A stretch of DNA of 64,000 bases from Turbatrix aceti. Its lineage: Eukaryota > Nematoda > Chromadorea > Rhabditida > Panagrolaimidae. Below are positions 51,046 through 63,655 of this stretch, one piece after another. The notes beneath the pieces are model-generated. The model ran no database searches, was not told where the DNA came from, and saw only the letters and a list, made by a program, of their open reading frames with translations. Made by a program: the position numbers and the translations under genes. Location: the NCBI GenBank assembly GCA_963969345.1, contig OZ017770.1, forward strand, positions 6,519,246-6,583,245, written 5' to 3'. Within the stretch, counting starts at the first letter, position 1; each line of letters begins with the position of its first letter.

Positions 51046-53600
51046 TCATGGAGTGGCTAAAATATCGTCCAGCAGTGGATTATACGATGGTTGCGGGTCC
51101 TGCATCCGCATTTGAGCAGGTGCAGGTGCTTCTACCACGGGTGCAGCAAGCGTCTCATCCCGACTGATAGCTTCATTCAGCCGACGAACCAAAACAGTGT
51201 GAAAATCTTCGCGGGAAGGAATCATTATGTATTTCGGAAAGCCGTGGAACTCAGAAGACGGCAAGAACGGAACTTTGCTTTCGCATTCTTCTTCAAATCC
51301 TATCTTGCATGCATAGCTCAGATCAGTATTGCATTCGATGCTTCGAGCATGCCATCGAGGGCCATATTCGCCGCGTATTCCATCTTGGGAAGGTTCGTTG
51401 CGATCCCACAAAGCGCTGCCAGGAATTTCGATGTCCCTGACTTTCAGCTGAGTGCCGACGTCCACCATGACGGGAGGCGCATAAGTAATTTTTTTGGGTT
51501 CCATGAGTTCTCGCAAGGTGCGAAGGAATTCTGATCCAGCGCTGAGAAACCGGTCTGACGTAGGTTGTCCTTCGAAGTCTGATTCGGACACCGACATATC
51601 TCCGTCGGAATCATTTTCGACAGGAGACAGGCTGTCTTCATTGTCATTGACGTTGTCGTCGTTCAAATTAGCATTAGCATTCGCATTTGCTGGTCCGCCG
51701 AACGGATGATCCGGTGCCACACCGGGCAATGGAAAGCGACAAGGCAGAATATTAACGCTAGATTGCGCATTGGAATTGCCAGTGGATGGACGAGACACGG
51801 TGTAGTATTTTGCTTCAACTCGAACACCTTTTGGGCGAACGATGCCAATTACGGGAGCGATGTCGGACGTCTCCTCTCCCAAAGGCAGGTAAAAGTATCG
51901 CACGACTCGCTTGTAAGTGCGACTGTGAAGACGATATGCATAAATTTCAGGGCGTTTGTTGATGATGTACGAAGCGGTACACAACATGTGTTCTTCGGCT
52001 TTAAAGACGGGCAGCTCCTCATTAATGTGCAGCTCAATGTCTTTGATAATGCCAACATGCAGCGGGTTCAAAAAATTTAACTCCATGGGTGCGTCTTTGA
52101 GGAGCGGCGGAATGAATTCCATACGGGCTAAGTGGTCCATTTCGACAAGACTCATAACATCGCCCATGCTAACATGAATTTCGGCCTGAACACCCTGCTC
52201 TGCGACACTCACAAGGTCAGTCTGCTGGTCAGATTCTACGCAGCGACGCTTACGTCGCTTGCTGACTTGAATAGAGGCATGGCGCCGAGGTGGGCGTGCA
52301 GTACTTGCGGCCTGTGCCTTTGATCGTGTGGCAATGACCTCATCCATGGTCACTGCACGCAGTCTGTTGAACAGGTAAGCCATCTGGTCCCTCGGCAGAA
52401 TAAGCATTTCCCGGACGACCTGCATGGTTATGGCATCGACGGCTTTGTCAACTTCGGGAGGAACGGTGTTCATCAGTGCACGGTAATACATGCCGGAGAG
52501 AGCTTCGATGCTGACGTCTCCATCTCGAGCGAGCTACAAAACAGTTTAAATAATTTTTAAAATATCTTTAAACACCTTATATCTTCCATTTTTTTTAAAA
52601 ACCCACCAAGTTGGATACAAAGTTCTGACTTTGAGCTTCAACGCGTTCATGCCATCGAGTTTGACGTCCAATATTTTCTGCACGAGCGAAAATCTGATTG
52701 AAAATGACAGGATCTCGCAATTTTTCAAAAACTTCTTTAAGCGTGCTACAACTGCGCTTCATATTTTCGGGAATGTTGATTTTGTAAAAATTGGCATCCT
52801 TGTGCAATCGACGTTTCTTGCCCAAAACACGATCATGAAAATGGTCTTGCCACTCCACCACTTTGTCTTCAACCAATTTCGCGTACTTTTGAATATCTTC
52901 TGTGGTAGCCGAGCTCAAAGTAGGTGTACTAGGAACAGGATCAACGTCCATGCCCGTGATATCGTCGGTAATTTCGCCTTCAAGCAGAACGCCAACGCTG
53001 GTGGGGTCAAATTCAGGCCGCGCGACAGGAGCTGGCCGCATTGGTCGGGGACGGGCAGGAGACCTTGGAATTGCGAATGAAGGCCCAGATCCAGGCGTTG
53101 ACGGCACTGCGAATTCTGGAGCTCGTGGCCTTGGGGATGGACGGGCGAACCGTTCAAAATCCCTCGATGACGACGGTTGTCCAACGGGAAAATTATCAAA
53201 ATCCCTCGAAGACGACGGTTGACCCACTGGAAACCGATCAAAATCCCTCGATGATGATGGTTGACCCACTGGAAACAGATCAAAAGCTCGCGACGATGAT
53301 GGCTGTCCAACAGCCCGCGCAGCGATTGCCGATACTGGAGGAGGGTTCGGGCGAGTTGGCCGACGGCTCATATCCGGCCCTTCTTCCAAGTCTTGATCAA
53401 CGCTAACGTAGAGTTCATCGTCAAGTGTTGTTCCTCGGGTGCACTGATCAGCAATGGTGTAGAGAACGTTGAAGGTCTGCCTCGATGTCAAGCGTGAGTC
53501 TAAAGAAGTATCCATAATAAATATTCAAACATAAAACCCAAAAAAACTCACTTCTGGTCCTTTCTGGTAGATTCGGATTTGAGCTGCTTGGTGGATCCAT
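51046..53600 (-). CDS. Unidentified 809-residue protein with 16-residue tandem repeats
   Basis: I do not recognise the family. Three minus-strand exons, 53552-53600, 52607-53499 and 51046-52533, join in frame from ATG at 53600. Residues about 80-145 hold four copies of a 16-residue unit, VGQPSSSRDFDRFP-like. Residues about 225-330 are a charged helical region. The segment about 330-410 is another helical region ending in a basic KRRKRR patch, a likely nuclear localisation signal. The C-terminal half is a predicted folded region interrupted by an acidic Asn/Asp/Ser stretch (about 600-640). It has four short motifs of the form QTD or GTQ (DQQTDL, EQGVQAEI, DVGTQL, ECNTDL), which resemble dynein light chain LC8-binding motifs. 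No membrane segment or signal peptide. Most of the protein reads as one continuous high-quality ORF, so a real gene is near certain even though its function is unknown. Confidence 0.85.
53140..53330 (-). repeat. Coding tandem repeat, about 48 bp x 4
   Basis: Consecutive units share the core (plus strand) AAAATCCCTCGATGATGA or close variants and a GGTTGACCCACTGGAAA-like half. Units differ at several bases, and the first and last are the most diverged. It encodes the VGQPSSSRDFDRFP-like repeat. Confidence 0.8.
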
Positions 53601-54328
53601 GGTTCAGAAAAACAGCAGCCAAATTGCGCAGAAACTAAAAAAAATTATATTATGTTTAAAAATGAATCATGCCAAAAAAACGAACACGAAAAAGCCCAAA
53701 ATTTACCAACGAGCAACAAATCAATGTTTGAGAAAAGCAGCAATACTTTCAGAAAGCAAGGCTAGCAACTATAAAAAATCAGGCTAGAAAGACTGCGCGA
53801 CAAACACACAAACGCTAAAATCAAGCAATGCCGGCATGGAAAGTCGTTGTACTAACTAGTGGTAGCAGTGCGTAAAAGACAGTTATACTAGCAGCGCAAG
53901 CTAGCATTTGTCACAAGATTTATTGCCTAATGTCTGAAAAAAAATCACGCAGAGTAAAGTTCCCATTCCAACAGGCAATTTTCCTCAAATGTTATGGCTT
54001 CATTTTGTATTTAGAATTCAGTTGGGAAAATAAGAGGCAACGAAAGGGACTGTACAAGTTAAAAAAAATGATGCCGTCTATCAATAACGAATAAAAACAC
54101 TAATGAGCTGATATTTGAAGCCTGAGATAATGCACAGCAATAAATATACAAGACATGTGCTCGAAGTACACTTACTTCATGCCAAAAACATTACTTTGGC
54201 ACCTACTCGCTGCCATTCAAAAGTGAACGCTCAAAATTATGAACAAAAGATGTTGCGTGCAACATGCAAAAACACATCGGGAAAGCGCTTTTTACGCGCG
54301 CTGGCAAACAACTCACTCCTCCGCTGTG
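53601..54328. other. Bidirectional promoter region
   Basis: 728 bases between the divergent starts at 53600 (-) and 54329 (+). No coding exon seen; probably shared promoter space. Confidence 0.5.
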
Positions 54329-57234
54329 ATGGCGACTTCGGCGCAGTCAGAAGAATCTACCACTCTGGGTCCTATTGTAATTAAGGTGAATCGTTCGAAA
54401 CGTCTGGGAAAGGATGCAGACGTATTGGACTGTTTCAAGGACTCCTTTTCTTCGAGAGCTCAAGAATTCGAGCAGAAGTGCAAAGCACTGTACCAGAACT
54501 TCAATGCCATGGTAACGGTCTGTTTTGACACATTTTTATTTCTTCTTTTATTTCTTGTGTTATGCTTTCAGAAAACCGAGAGGAATAAATTGCGAATACT
54601 GAGGCTACGCAAAGAGCTGTGCAAGCAACGCAACATTCGACGGCACATTTGCAACCGGCTTTCGTTTTATAACGACAACTATATGGATGCTTACATCGAG
54701 GTTAAGGACAGCAATCATGTAAGCTCCAAGGTCGAACAACTCATCGGTGAAGTTCTTACGAATACGGAAGTGGCAGCCAAGAGGCGAAAAATCGAAGTGA
54801 AGAAACCACCTAAGAAAGATGTCATGGTCATCGAGAAACCGCCACCGGATGCCAACGAGACTATTAATCGAATTTTGACTCAGGCGAGCACTGAAATCCA
54901 AAAGAAGGAGCAGGCCAAGAAAGTTGTTGTCAACTCGAGTATTTCCATGCCCGGCGTTGTTCTCTCAACTTCCCAGAAGGACGTCTCCGGATTGAACAGG
55001 CACGACCCAAATGCGCCACTGTCTTCTTCCGATGCGGTTAGCACAGAAGGACGTGTGACTTATTCCATCTCGACGAGTGGCGTTGCGACCTATCTGCCTC
55101 CGAAGGCGAGCATGAAGCCTGGTCCTCCGGCTGATATTTTTGCCTCAAGACCTATCGCCGGGGCTCAGACCATTCTAACCGCGTCTTCCGGCAAACCGAT
55201 GGTTTACTTCGACTCCTCTTCTGGTATTCCAATTCAATCCATTTCTGTGTCCACAACTACAGCAGAGGCGCCCTGCAAGCCCCGTTCGCCGGTCTTTGCG
55301 AAGCCCTTTCCTCCTTCGAGAACGTCCACTGGAAATTCTTCAAAGTCGATCATCAAGCCGCCTAACGTGACAACTTCTTCTTCCAGCCATGATCATTCGC
55401 ATCCTTCTTCGCAGGCTTTGAAAACCAATCACGTGGCTCGTAAGCCACTGAATGCTCCGACGATCACGACTTCGGCTTCTTCGTCTCCGAACCAGAAACT
55501 GCGGGCGGTTCCGGTTCAACGTACTCAGAACTATCAGCCTCTACCAAAGCCAGCTCGTCCTGATGAACACGAAAAAGACCATTCGAAATCCTCGAAAACT
55601 GCTGCTAAAGCCTCAAAGGGTGGTTCCTACGCGGTTATTAGTCATCACGACATTGGCCCGCTCAAGGGTTCTGTTCTGCAGAATGCCCTTTCTTCTCAGC
55701 CCACTCCAATCAGCAGTGCAGGTGGATCGCATCAACAACACTCCCGGCAGACCATTCAAATCATTCGGCCGGTCGACAACGTTTTCATGACTCCAAACAA
55801 TCCGGAAATCATTCAATTTGATCCCTCAAAAGCGACCACGCTCATGGTTGATGCCAAAGGTCAAATCATCATTCCAAAGGATCATGCGAGGTCTCCCGCG
55901 CCCCTGCCACTTCCGATTAATAATCAAAAGACGACGCCTTCGAAGAAAAGCACTGCGTACAAGAAAGAAGAGCAGGAGCGGGCCAAATTGCTGCAGATGG
56001 AAGTCGAACAAGAAGTCCGGAAGGAGCAGCAACAACAGCAGCAGGTCGTTTACCCTCACAGAATGCCACCTCATCAACCTTCACCCCTGGTTCTGCAGTC
56101 TGTATCGCAACCAAAGTTGCGTGAAGCCTTGCAGAAAGCGGGAGGACACCTCACCCAGATCTCACAAGCCCCTCAATTTCTGCCTTCTTTCGCATTGGCT
56201 GATCTGAGCGGAAATATCGTCCAGAAGGATCAGCATCCTCAGATCATGTACATTGATGGCTCGCAGTGCATCCAGATTGCCGGACAACCTGGGGTATGTT
56301 TTGTTTTCTTTTTTTTTGGATATTTTTATATTTGCAACTTTTAGATGTCATTTGCGGTCGCTCCCCAAACAGTTCGTTTTGTCGTACCTCAGAATGCTCC
56401 TCAGCCAATGCAACCTATTCCTCAGCAAGCTACAATCATCACAACTCCCGTCAAGCCGCAGCAGCCTCCTCCTGGCGACCGGGAATTCGATCGCCTGCTT
56501 CGCGCGTCTTCCATCGACCACCTTCTCCCAGAAGGCCCGGACAGTGACCCTCCGCCTACCGCACCTCCTCGGCAACCGGGCACGACCTCGAGTTCGTCGT
56601 TTGACGACAACATTGATTGGTCCAAGGTGGATGAGCCCAAGAAGCGCAAGCGCTCGTCTTCGAACCGCAAACGGGCGTCCACGAATGCAAGCGATATCAA
56701 CAACGATGCCATGGCTAAGATATCGCCCATTCTTGCCCAGTTCCAGCAGGAGCTGGCGCAAAGTGCTATCGCTCAAGAACAACACCAGCAGCAGCAGTTG
56801 ACATTGGCAGCTCGCAACGCACTCAAGACCAGCCCTGCCAAGTCCAAAAAGCGAGCAAGCAAGGCTGAACGAGAGAGGATTACGACCGAGAGGCTGAACG
56901 CCGCTATCAATATGGCAAGCACATCTTCTTCGGGTTCGTCAAGTGAGTTTTGATTTTGATTGAGGACCGATTTAAGCATTGCTTTTTCGTTGCAGCTTTG
57001 TCGGATAAGCAGCTGCCCCTGCCAGCGCGATCTTCCCTGTCCATCTCGCCCCAGTCAACTAACAGTGAGCAATCGATCAGTCCCTCGTCTGCCGGTCAGC
57101 GTACCTGCTCGTTGCCACCTCTCACAATCCGTCCACAGACGGCCCCTTCCTTTTCCTTGCCCCCGCATCGTGCTGCCGGCGCTTCTGTCTCTGTTGCAGC
57201 TGCTCTTCCTCTCATCCCCCCTCATAGTTCATGA
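54329..57234 (+). CDS. Unidentified serine/proline/glutamine-rich protein, probably nuclear
   Basis: I do not recognise the family. Exons 54329-54511, 54572-56293, 56345-56942 and 56996-57234 give 913 residues. Residues about 1-150 form a conserved-looking basic coiled coil (KTERNKLRILRLRKEL, with RNIRRHICNRLSFYNDNYMD); the middle (about 200-635) is low-complexity Ser/Pro/Thr with Gln runs, and a segment near 550 (Lys/Glu/Gln-rich) is probably helical. Residues about 660-835 contain DREFDRLLRASSIDHLLPEG, a SFDDNIDWSKV acidic patch and two strongly basic KKRKRSS-type nuclear localisation signals, followed by a Gln-rich helix. This composition suggests a transcription or chromatin cofactor. Start is the Met after in-frame upstream sequence without conservation; the frame is open further upstream to 54239. 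The first intron (54512-54571) has no stop and a length divisible by 3. Confidence 0.85.
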
Positions 57235-57575
57235 TAAAGGTTCTGGCACGAATCGTTAGCATCAACAGTTGTCTGTTACGCGCCAGTGCATCTGTCCACA
57301 ACAATTCGCGGAATAGCTATGTATTTTTTTTCCTTGTGCTTCCTTTCACCCATGTCCCACCACCTCTTCAACCATGTTCAAAGAACTCAAATTGAGACTT
57401 TATGGGAAAACAAATATATTACGATCTCTTCGGCAGCAGAGAAATATGGCAGGAAAGAAAAGAGATAAAATTATAGAAAGCTTGTAGTTTTGGCAATTTT
57501 GGCTTTTTAGAGAATGCTAAAATAATAGAACAATTTTGCGCAATAAAAATAATCTGTAAAAAACAGGGGCGCTGC
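57235..57575. other. Convergent spacer
   Basis: 3' UTRs of the plus-strand gene ending at 57234 and the collagen gene ending at 57576. No canonical polyadenylation signal for the collagen gene was found on the minus strand close to its stop. Confidence 0.4.
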
Positions 57576-60500
57576 TTAGTTTCTGTTTTTGACACAGACT
57601 TGGCAACGTGAGACTCGCGACCGCAGGCTTCCGGCTTTGATGACAGCGGATACTGGTTTCTGAAAAAAAAAATTTTGTCAATCAGAAAAAAAGGCCGATT
57701 ATCGCTTACGTTGAACTGTTCGTTTTCATCAATGGTGGCAAGCCAGAAACTAAGGGTATTGGCGAAGTAATGACAGGTACCGCGTGCGCCGTTGCACTCA
57801 ATGAATGGCGTTGTTCTGAAGTCTTCCAAGCAGGAGCCTGGCGAGCTGAGAGGCTGTCCACCACCTTCGGCACCAGATGAAGTGTGCATGGTGAAGGAAT
57901 AACCGATCCAAAGCGAGCTCCAGCCTTCAGGGCAGTTGGGGATCTGGATGGATTGCGAGTGGACAGCGATGACGTTGGATGGAGCCTCGCAGACGGAGCA
58001 TCGAGAGATGTAGGGCTCGATTTCCTTTTCTTTGATTGGCATCATGGCCATCGGCTCATTGGTCGACACCCAGTAACTCTTGTCATTGCGCTCAGCGTAG
58101 TTGCAGACGTTGTTGGTATCGCAGAAGAGGAAGGGCAGGGTCGAGAATCGGGGCATGCATGAGCCAGCCTCGCCAAGATCCAAGCTGTGGGCCTTTTCGT
58201 TACCCTGGATGTAGAGAAGCGAGTAACCACTCCAAAGCTGGGTCATGCCCTGGGGGCACGTTGGAATTGCAGCAGTCTGACTGTGAGTAACGACGATGAA
58301 ACCATCGCGGTAAGCGGGGCCAGGCGATCCAGGCGGGCCGTGGAGACCCGGCTGACCAGGGGGACCTGGAGGACCGTCCGTGCCAGGGAAGCCTGGAAGA
58401 CCCAGATCTCCCTTTTCGCCAGCAGCACCTGGGATGCCAGGAAGGCCTGCACTGCCCTTGAGACCAGGAAGGCCGGGAGTGCCTAAACATGTATTTTAAT
58501 ATTTTTTGTTGATGTGTTTTTAGTCACTTACCTGGAGGTCCGGGAAGACCGTCCAAGCCAGGAAGGCCACGTTCACCTGCAACACCAGGGGCACCGGGAG
58601 GACCCTCAAGACCAGGTGGGCATGGCTGAACAATCGGAATAGGAGCAGGAGGGCCAGGTGGACCTTGAGGACCGTCGAGACCGGGTCTGCCAGGGGCACC
58701 AGGAATACCGGGGAGACCGGAGTCACCCTTTTGGCCGGCGTATCCAGGAGCACCAGGTTGTCCGTCTTGGCAGCGGTCGCCCTTGAGACCAGGCAGACCG
58801 GGGAATCCAGGTTCACCTGAAAACAAAAATATAAAAGTTTGAAATTTTACACAGGTAAGTTACGTTACCCTTTTGTCCAGTAGCACCAGGGTATCCAGGT
58901 GTGCCAGGGGGTCCAGTAAGACCGGCGTCACCCTTGACTCCCGGAAGACCGGGAATGCCGCTGGCTCCTGGAGGACCAGGAAGACCGTCTTCCCCACGTT
59001 GTCCGGGAATGCCAGGAAGGCCGGGTTCTCCCTTGACACCGGGGTATCCAGGAAGACCGCTTTCACCCTTGAGGCCAGCAAGACCGGGGTGGCCGGGGAG
59101 ACCTGCTTCACCCTTAGGTCCGGGGATGCCGGGAAGTCCGTCGCGGCCGGGGAGACCGGGAAGACCCTTCGCGCCGTGGTTGCCAGCAATTAGCACGCCT
59201 AAAAATTTTTTTTGAATTTATTGAGTAGGAATAAAAAAATATCTTACCAGGAGGACCAGGGGGACCAGCTGGACCGCTGTCACCCTTTTCGCCAGGGTAG
59301 CCAGCAGCACCGGGTAGACCAGGGGCACCAGGAAGACCACTGTCTCCTTTTTCACCAACAAGACCGGGAGATCCAGGAATGCCAGGGAATCCGGGTTCGC
59401 CCTTAGGACCAGGGAATCCAGGAAGACCGTCATTGCCCTTGGGACCAGTAATACCGGGCACGCCAGGCAAGCCATTGAGGCCAGCCTCGCCCTTAATGCC
59501 AGGCAGACCGGAGAGACCAGGTTCGCCAGGAAGGCCGGGCAGACCAGCTGTTCCCTTTTCGCCGCGGATGCCGGGGACACCTTGGGGTCCATCTTTGCCG
59601 GGGAGACCGGGAACGCCGGGCAAGCCGGAAACACCAGGTTCTCCAGCAATACCGGGGGCTCCGGGGAAACCGTCGGCTCCTGGGGCACCAGGAAGGCCGG
59701 GAACGCCCTAAAAAAATTATTAAACGAGAATAAAAAAATAAAATTCTTACAGCATCGCCCTTGAGACCAGGGAAGCCGGGGACACCGTTGTCGCCAGGTG
59801 GGCCTTGAGGACCTTGTCGACCTGGTTTGCCGGGGAGTCCAGCAAGACCCTTTTCTCCGGGGATACCAGGTTGGCCGTAGCCTGCAGGTCCTTGTTCACC
59901 CTTGGCTCCGGGAATGCCAGGAATGCCAGGAGCTCCTTGAGGACCAGACTGGCCAGGAATACCGGGCAGACCATTGTCACCCTTTGCGCCGGGGAGGCCG
60001 GGGAATCCGGCTTCGCCCTTGAGACCAGGATGACCATCAAGACCACGATCGCCTTTGAGGCCGGGGATACCGGGTGCACCATCGCGGCCGGGAAGACCAG
60101 AGTGACCAGCGTCACCCTTTGTTCCGGGAAGTCCAGGGAGACCGCTGATGCCTTCGTTTCCTTTTTCGCCAGGATATCCAGGTGCGCCGGGAATGCCAGG
60201 AAGACCTGCTTCGCCAGGGATGCCGGGGAAGCCGTTGTCACCCTTGAAACCAGGAGTTCCAGGAAGACCAGGGTATCCGTCTTTGCCGGGTTCGCCAGGG
60301 AAGCCGCGTTCGCCTTTAGTTCCAGCAAGACCGGGAATGCCAGGGAAGCCATCAGTGCCCTTTTCGCCAGGGAAGCCAGGCGCTCCGTTGAGACCGGGGG
60401 GACCCTGAGGTCCTTCCAAGCCTGAAAAAATATTTTATTGAAGATTTTGCAAACATTAGTGCAAATGCTTACCGGGAATACCAGGGAGACCGGGTTCACC

Positions 60501-63500
60501 CTTGAAGCCAGGAGCTCCAAGGCTGCCAGGTACACCTGGAAGACCATCACGTCCTTTTTCACCTGGGAATCCAGGTGCGCCTTGGGGTCCTTCCAATCCA
60601 GGTGTTCCGGGGAGGCCAGGAAGACCAGCGTCACCCTTGATTCCGGGGAAGCCATTTGGTCCAGGTGGGCCTTGCAGATCACGTCCAGGTTCACCCTTAG
60701 GACCGGGCAGACCAGGTAGACCGTGTTGACCGGATTCGCCCTTAACGCCGGGGTAGCCAGGTTGTCCGGGGAGTCCTAAGCGCATTCATAGTTGATATGA
60801 TCTATCAAGGGGGCAAACAAACCATTAAGTCCCTTGTCTCCGGGAATTCCGGGGAGGCCGCTGATGCCGGGAGGACCATTTGGTCCGGAATCACCCTTTG
60901 GTCCGTTCAATCCGGGGAGACCAGGCAGACCGTCTTTTCCGGGTAGACCAGGAAGACCTGGTTCACCCTTCAGACCAGGAGCACCAACTTCACCAGGTGA
61001 TCCGGGGCGGCCGTGCTGAATGAGATGATCGGCTGGGGGAGGAGCAGGGGGGCCAGGAGGACCTGACAGGCCGGGAGCGCCAGGAATACCGGCATCACCT
61101 TTAGGACCAGAAAGACCAGGGTTTCCGGGAACTCCGTATCCAGGTTCGCCCTTGAGACCGGGGAAACCAGGAGCGCCGTCTTTTCCAGGGTAGCCAGGGG
61201 CGCCAGGAAGACCGGGTTCACCCTAAACACCATTTGAAAAAAACGTTATTGTGAGGTTAAAAATACCTTTTCACCAGGGAAGCCAGAAGTGCCAGGAACA
61301 CCTGGTGCGCCGTCGAGACCAGAAGGACCTTCGGTGCCAGGCAGACCGGGAAGACCAGGTTCGCCCTTGTATCCAGGATAACCAGGGGGTCCGGGGCGCA
61401 AGTTGAGGCGGGTGGGTTCACCTTTCTGTCCAGGAGCGCCGGGGAAGCCGTCAATGCCAGGGGGTCCAGGAGCACCAGTGCGACCAGGGGGTCCGGGAAG
61501 GCCGTCGTCTCCAGCATCACCTTGAGCGCCGGGAATACCAGGAAGACCACGATCACCTTGAGGGCCGGGAAGTCCGGGTTGGCCGAAGGTACCTTTTTCG
61601 CCCTTAGCGCCAGGGGAGCAGAACGAGCAGGCACCACCGCGGTCACCTTTCGGGCCGGTGGAACCGGGGGCACCGGGGACGCCGTCGCGACCATCGAATC
61701 CTTTAGGTCCGGGAAGACCGGGGACACCTGGAGCTCCAGGAAGACCGTTGATAGAGTCACCAGGTAACCCTAAATTATAGCTATTTACGTCAGCATTATT
61801 TTCTAAAAGTCATACCTCGGAGACCAGTGTTTCCGGGTTCACCCTTGCGGCCAGGCGGGCCGTCAATGCCGGGAACACCATCTTTGCCAGGAGGGCCGGG
61901 AATGCTGTTGCCGGGAATACCACGTGGACCAGGCTCGCCTTTCGGGCCAGGCGCGCCGTTGAAACCAGGAGATCCTTGGATGCCGGGAAGACCGGGCAAA
62001 CCGGAGTCACCCTTTTCTCCCTTTTGACCAGCGATACCTTCGAGACCAGGCACGCCAGGAAGACCGGGGCCGCCAGGAAGACCAGGGGGGCCTGGAGGGC
62101 CAATTCCACCGGGGCGACCGTCGTTACCAACAGGGCCAGGCTGTCCAGGACGGCCAGCAGGACCAGGAGGACCGGGTGGTCCGTCAGAGACATCAACGCC
62201 ACCAGGAGGACCCGGGGGACCTAGACCACCCTTAGGGCCGTCACGACCAGGGAAACCTTGTTCTCCCTTTTGACCAACTTGACCGGGGAGACCAGGCAGG
62301 CCGTCAACACCACGATCACCTTTGAAGCCACGTGCGCCAGGCAGACCAGGTCGACCTTCTTTACCCTAAAAATTAATTGAGAAAGTGTTTGAAATGATCA
62401 TACTTACTCGAGGACCAGCCGGACCAGGAAGACCTTTTTCGCCCTTTTGACCGGACAGACCAGGGGTGCCGAGAAGACCGTTTGATCCGGGGTAGCCGCG
62501 CTGACCTGGTTCACCAGGTTCGCCCTAAAGAAACGTGATTAATAAGGTAAAACAAAAGAAAGAAACAAATGCAGAACATAAAGCCGGAAGGTTGAACACG
62601 CACTACGGTTGCTACGATTACAGTCAGTAAGCAAAGAACTGAATGAATGAACAAGCTTTCTAGGTATTGATCAGTAGGATAAAAGAATTTTTAGTCTTGC
62701 ACAAAAGCGTAGCAAAAGCGTAGCATGTGCCAACCTTCTCGCCTTTTTCTCCAGTGTGGCCCCTAGGACCCAGCAATTGATCGGGTGGTTTTTTTAGTCC
62801 ACCGAAACCAGGTAAACCAGGAGGACCTCTGGGTCCAATGTCACCCTAAAAATATTAAAATTAAAAATTATAATCACCTTTTCGCCTTTGTCGCCCGGGT
62901 TGCCACGCGGACCAACGATCGAACCACTGCCAGTGAATTCGCGTGGTCCAGGGGGGCCCGGCGGACCTGCAGGACCTATGTCACCCTAAAAATGATTATC
63001 AAGCAAAGTGGTCAAGCTCTAATTAGTCAGATTCTTGGTTTGAAATTGTATTCTTACAGGGTCACCCTTGGGGCCAATACTGCCGATGCCGGGGTTGCCG
63101 GGGGCTCCTTGTTCGCCGGGAGGACCCTTGGGGCCAGCCAAACCGATGTCACCTCGATCACCCTTTTCGCCGGGAAGACCGTCACGACCAGGAGGACCGT
63201 TCATACCAGGGATACCAGGCATACCGGGATCACCCTAAAAATTTGTTTATCATTGCACTGTGATTTTTGATAGATGACGGAATTCTTACTTTCTCGCCGG
63301 GAGCACCAGGGAAGCCAATAGCCGGTTCGCCTTTTGCTCCGGGAATGCCGGGAGTACCTGGAAAACCGGGAAGACCGGAGGGACCAGGGGGGCCGGGGAT
63401 ACCGGGGAAACCATCGGTACCGTTGCAACCGTCCCAACCGGGGTGACCGGGAGGTCCAGATTCACCTGGTCTACCGGGTGCACCGTCGTTACCAGGAAAA

Positions 63501-63655
63501 CCGGGTACACCGATTGGACCACGGTCACCTTTTAATCCTTGTGGGCCGGGGGGACCTTGAGCGCCTTTCTGGCCTTTGGGGCCTTGGAGGCCTTCGGGAC
63601 CAGGGAATCCACGGATACCCGGTGAACCGGAGGGGCCTTGAGGGCCGGGACTGCC
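57576..63655 (-). CDS. let-2: Type IV collagen, alpha-2-like chain (LET-2 type), N terminus unresolved
   Basis: Basement-membrane collagen, secreted and assembled into a triple helix. Fifteen minus-strand exons: 63290-63655, 63058-63234, 62878-62985, 62735-62845, 62408-62524, 61816-62365, 61267-61769, 60823-61222, 60473-60775, 59751-60421, 59248-59707, 58869-59198, 58532-58816, 57710-58482, 57576-57659. They encode 1745 residues, against about 1760 for nematode alpha-2(IV). The Gly-X-Y repeat has about two dozen interruptions (for example [10 protein letters not shown] near 62930 and [12 protein letters not shown] near 59180). The C-terminal NC1 domain (about 230 residues from 58300) has two internal repeats with 12 Cys; [15 protein letters not shown] and [16 protein letters not shown] are near identical to the family. 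LEDFR and CHYFAN favour the alpha-2 class over alpha-1. The 7S domain and signal peptide are not confidently located in 63656-64000 and may lie beyond the window. Confidence 0.93.

Noticed and set aside
54239..54328. Upstream in-frame extension of the gene at 54329
   Set aside because: No conserved features; composition unlike the protein; the Met at 54329 begins the region with a plausible protein.
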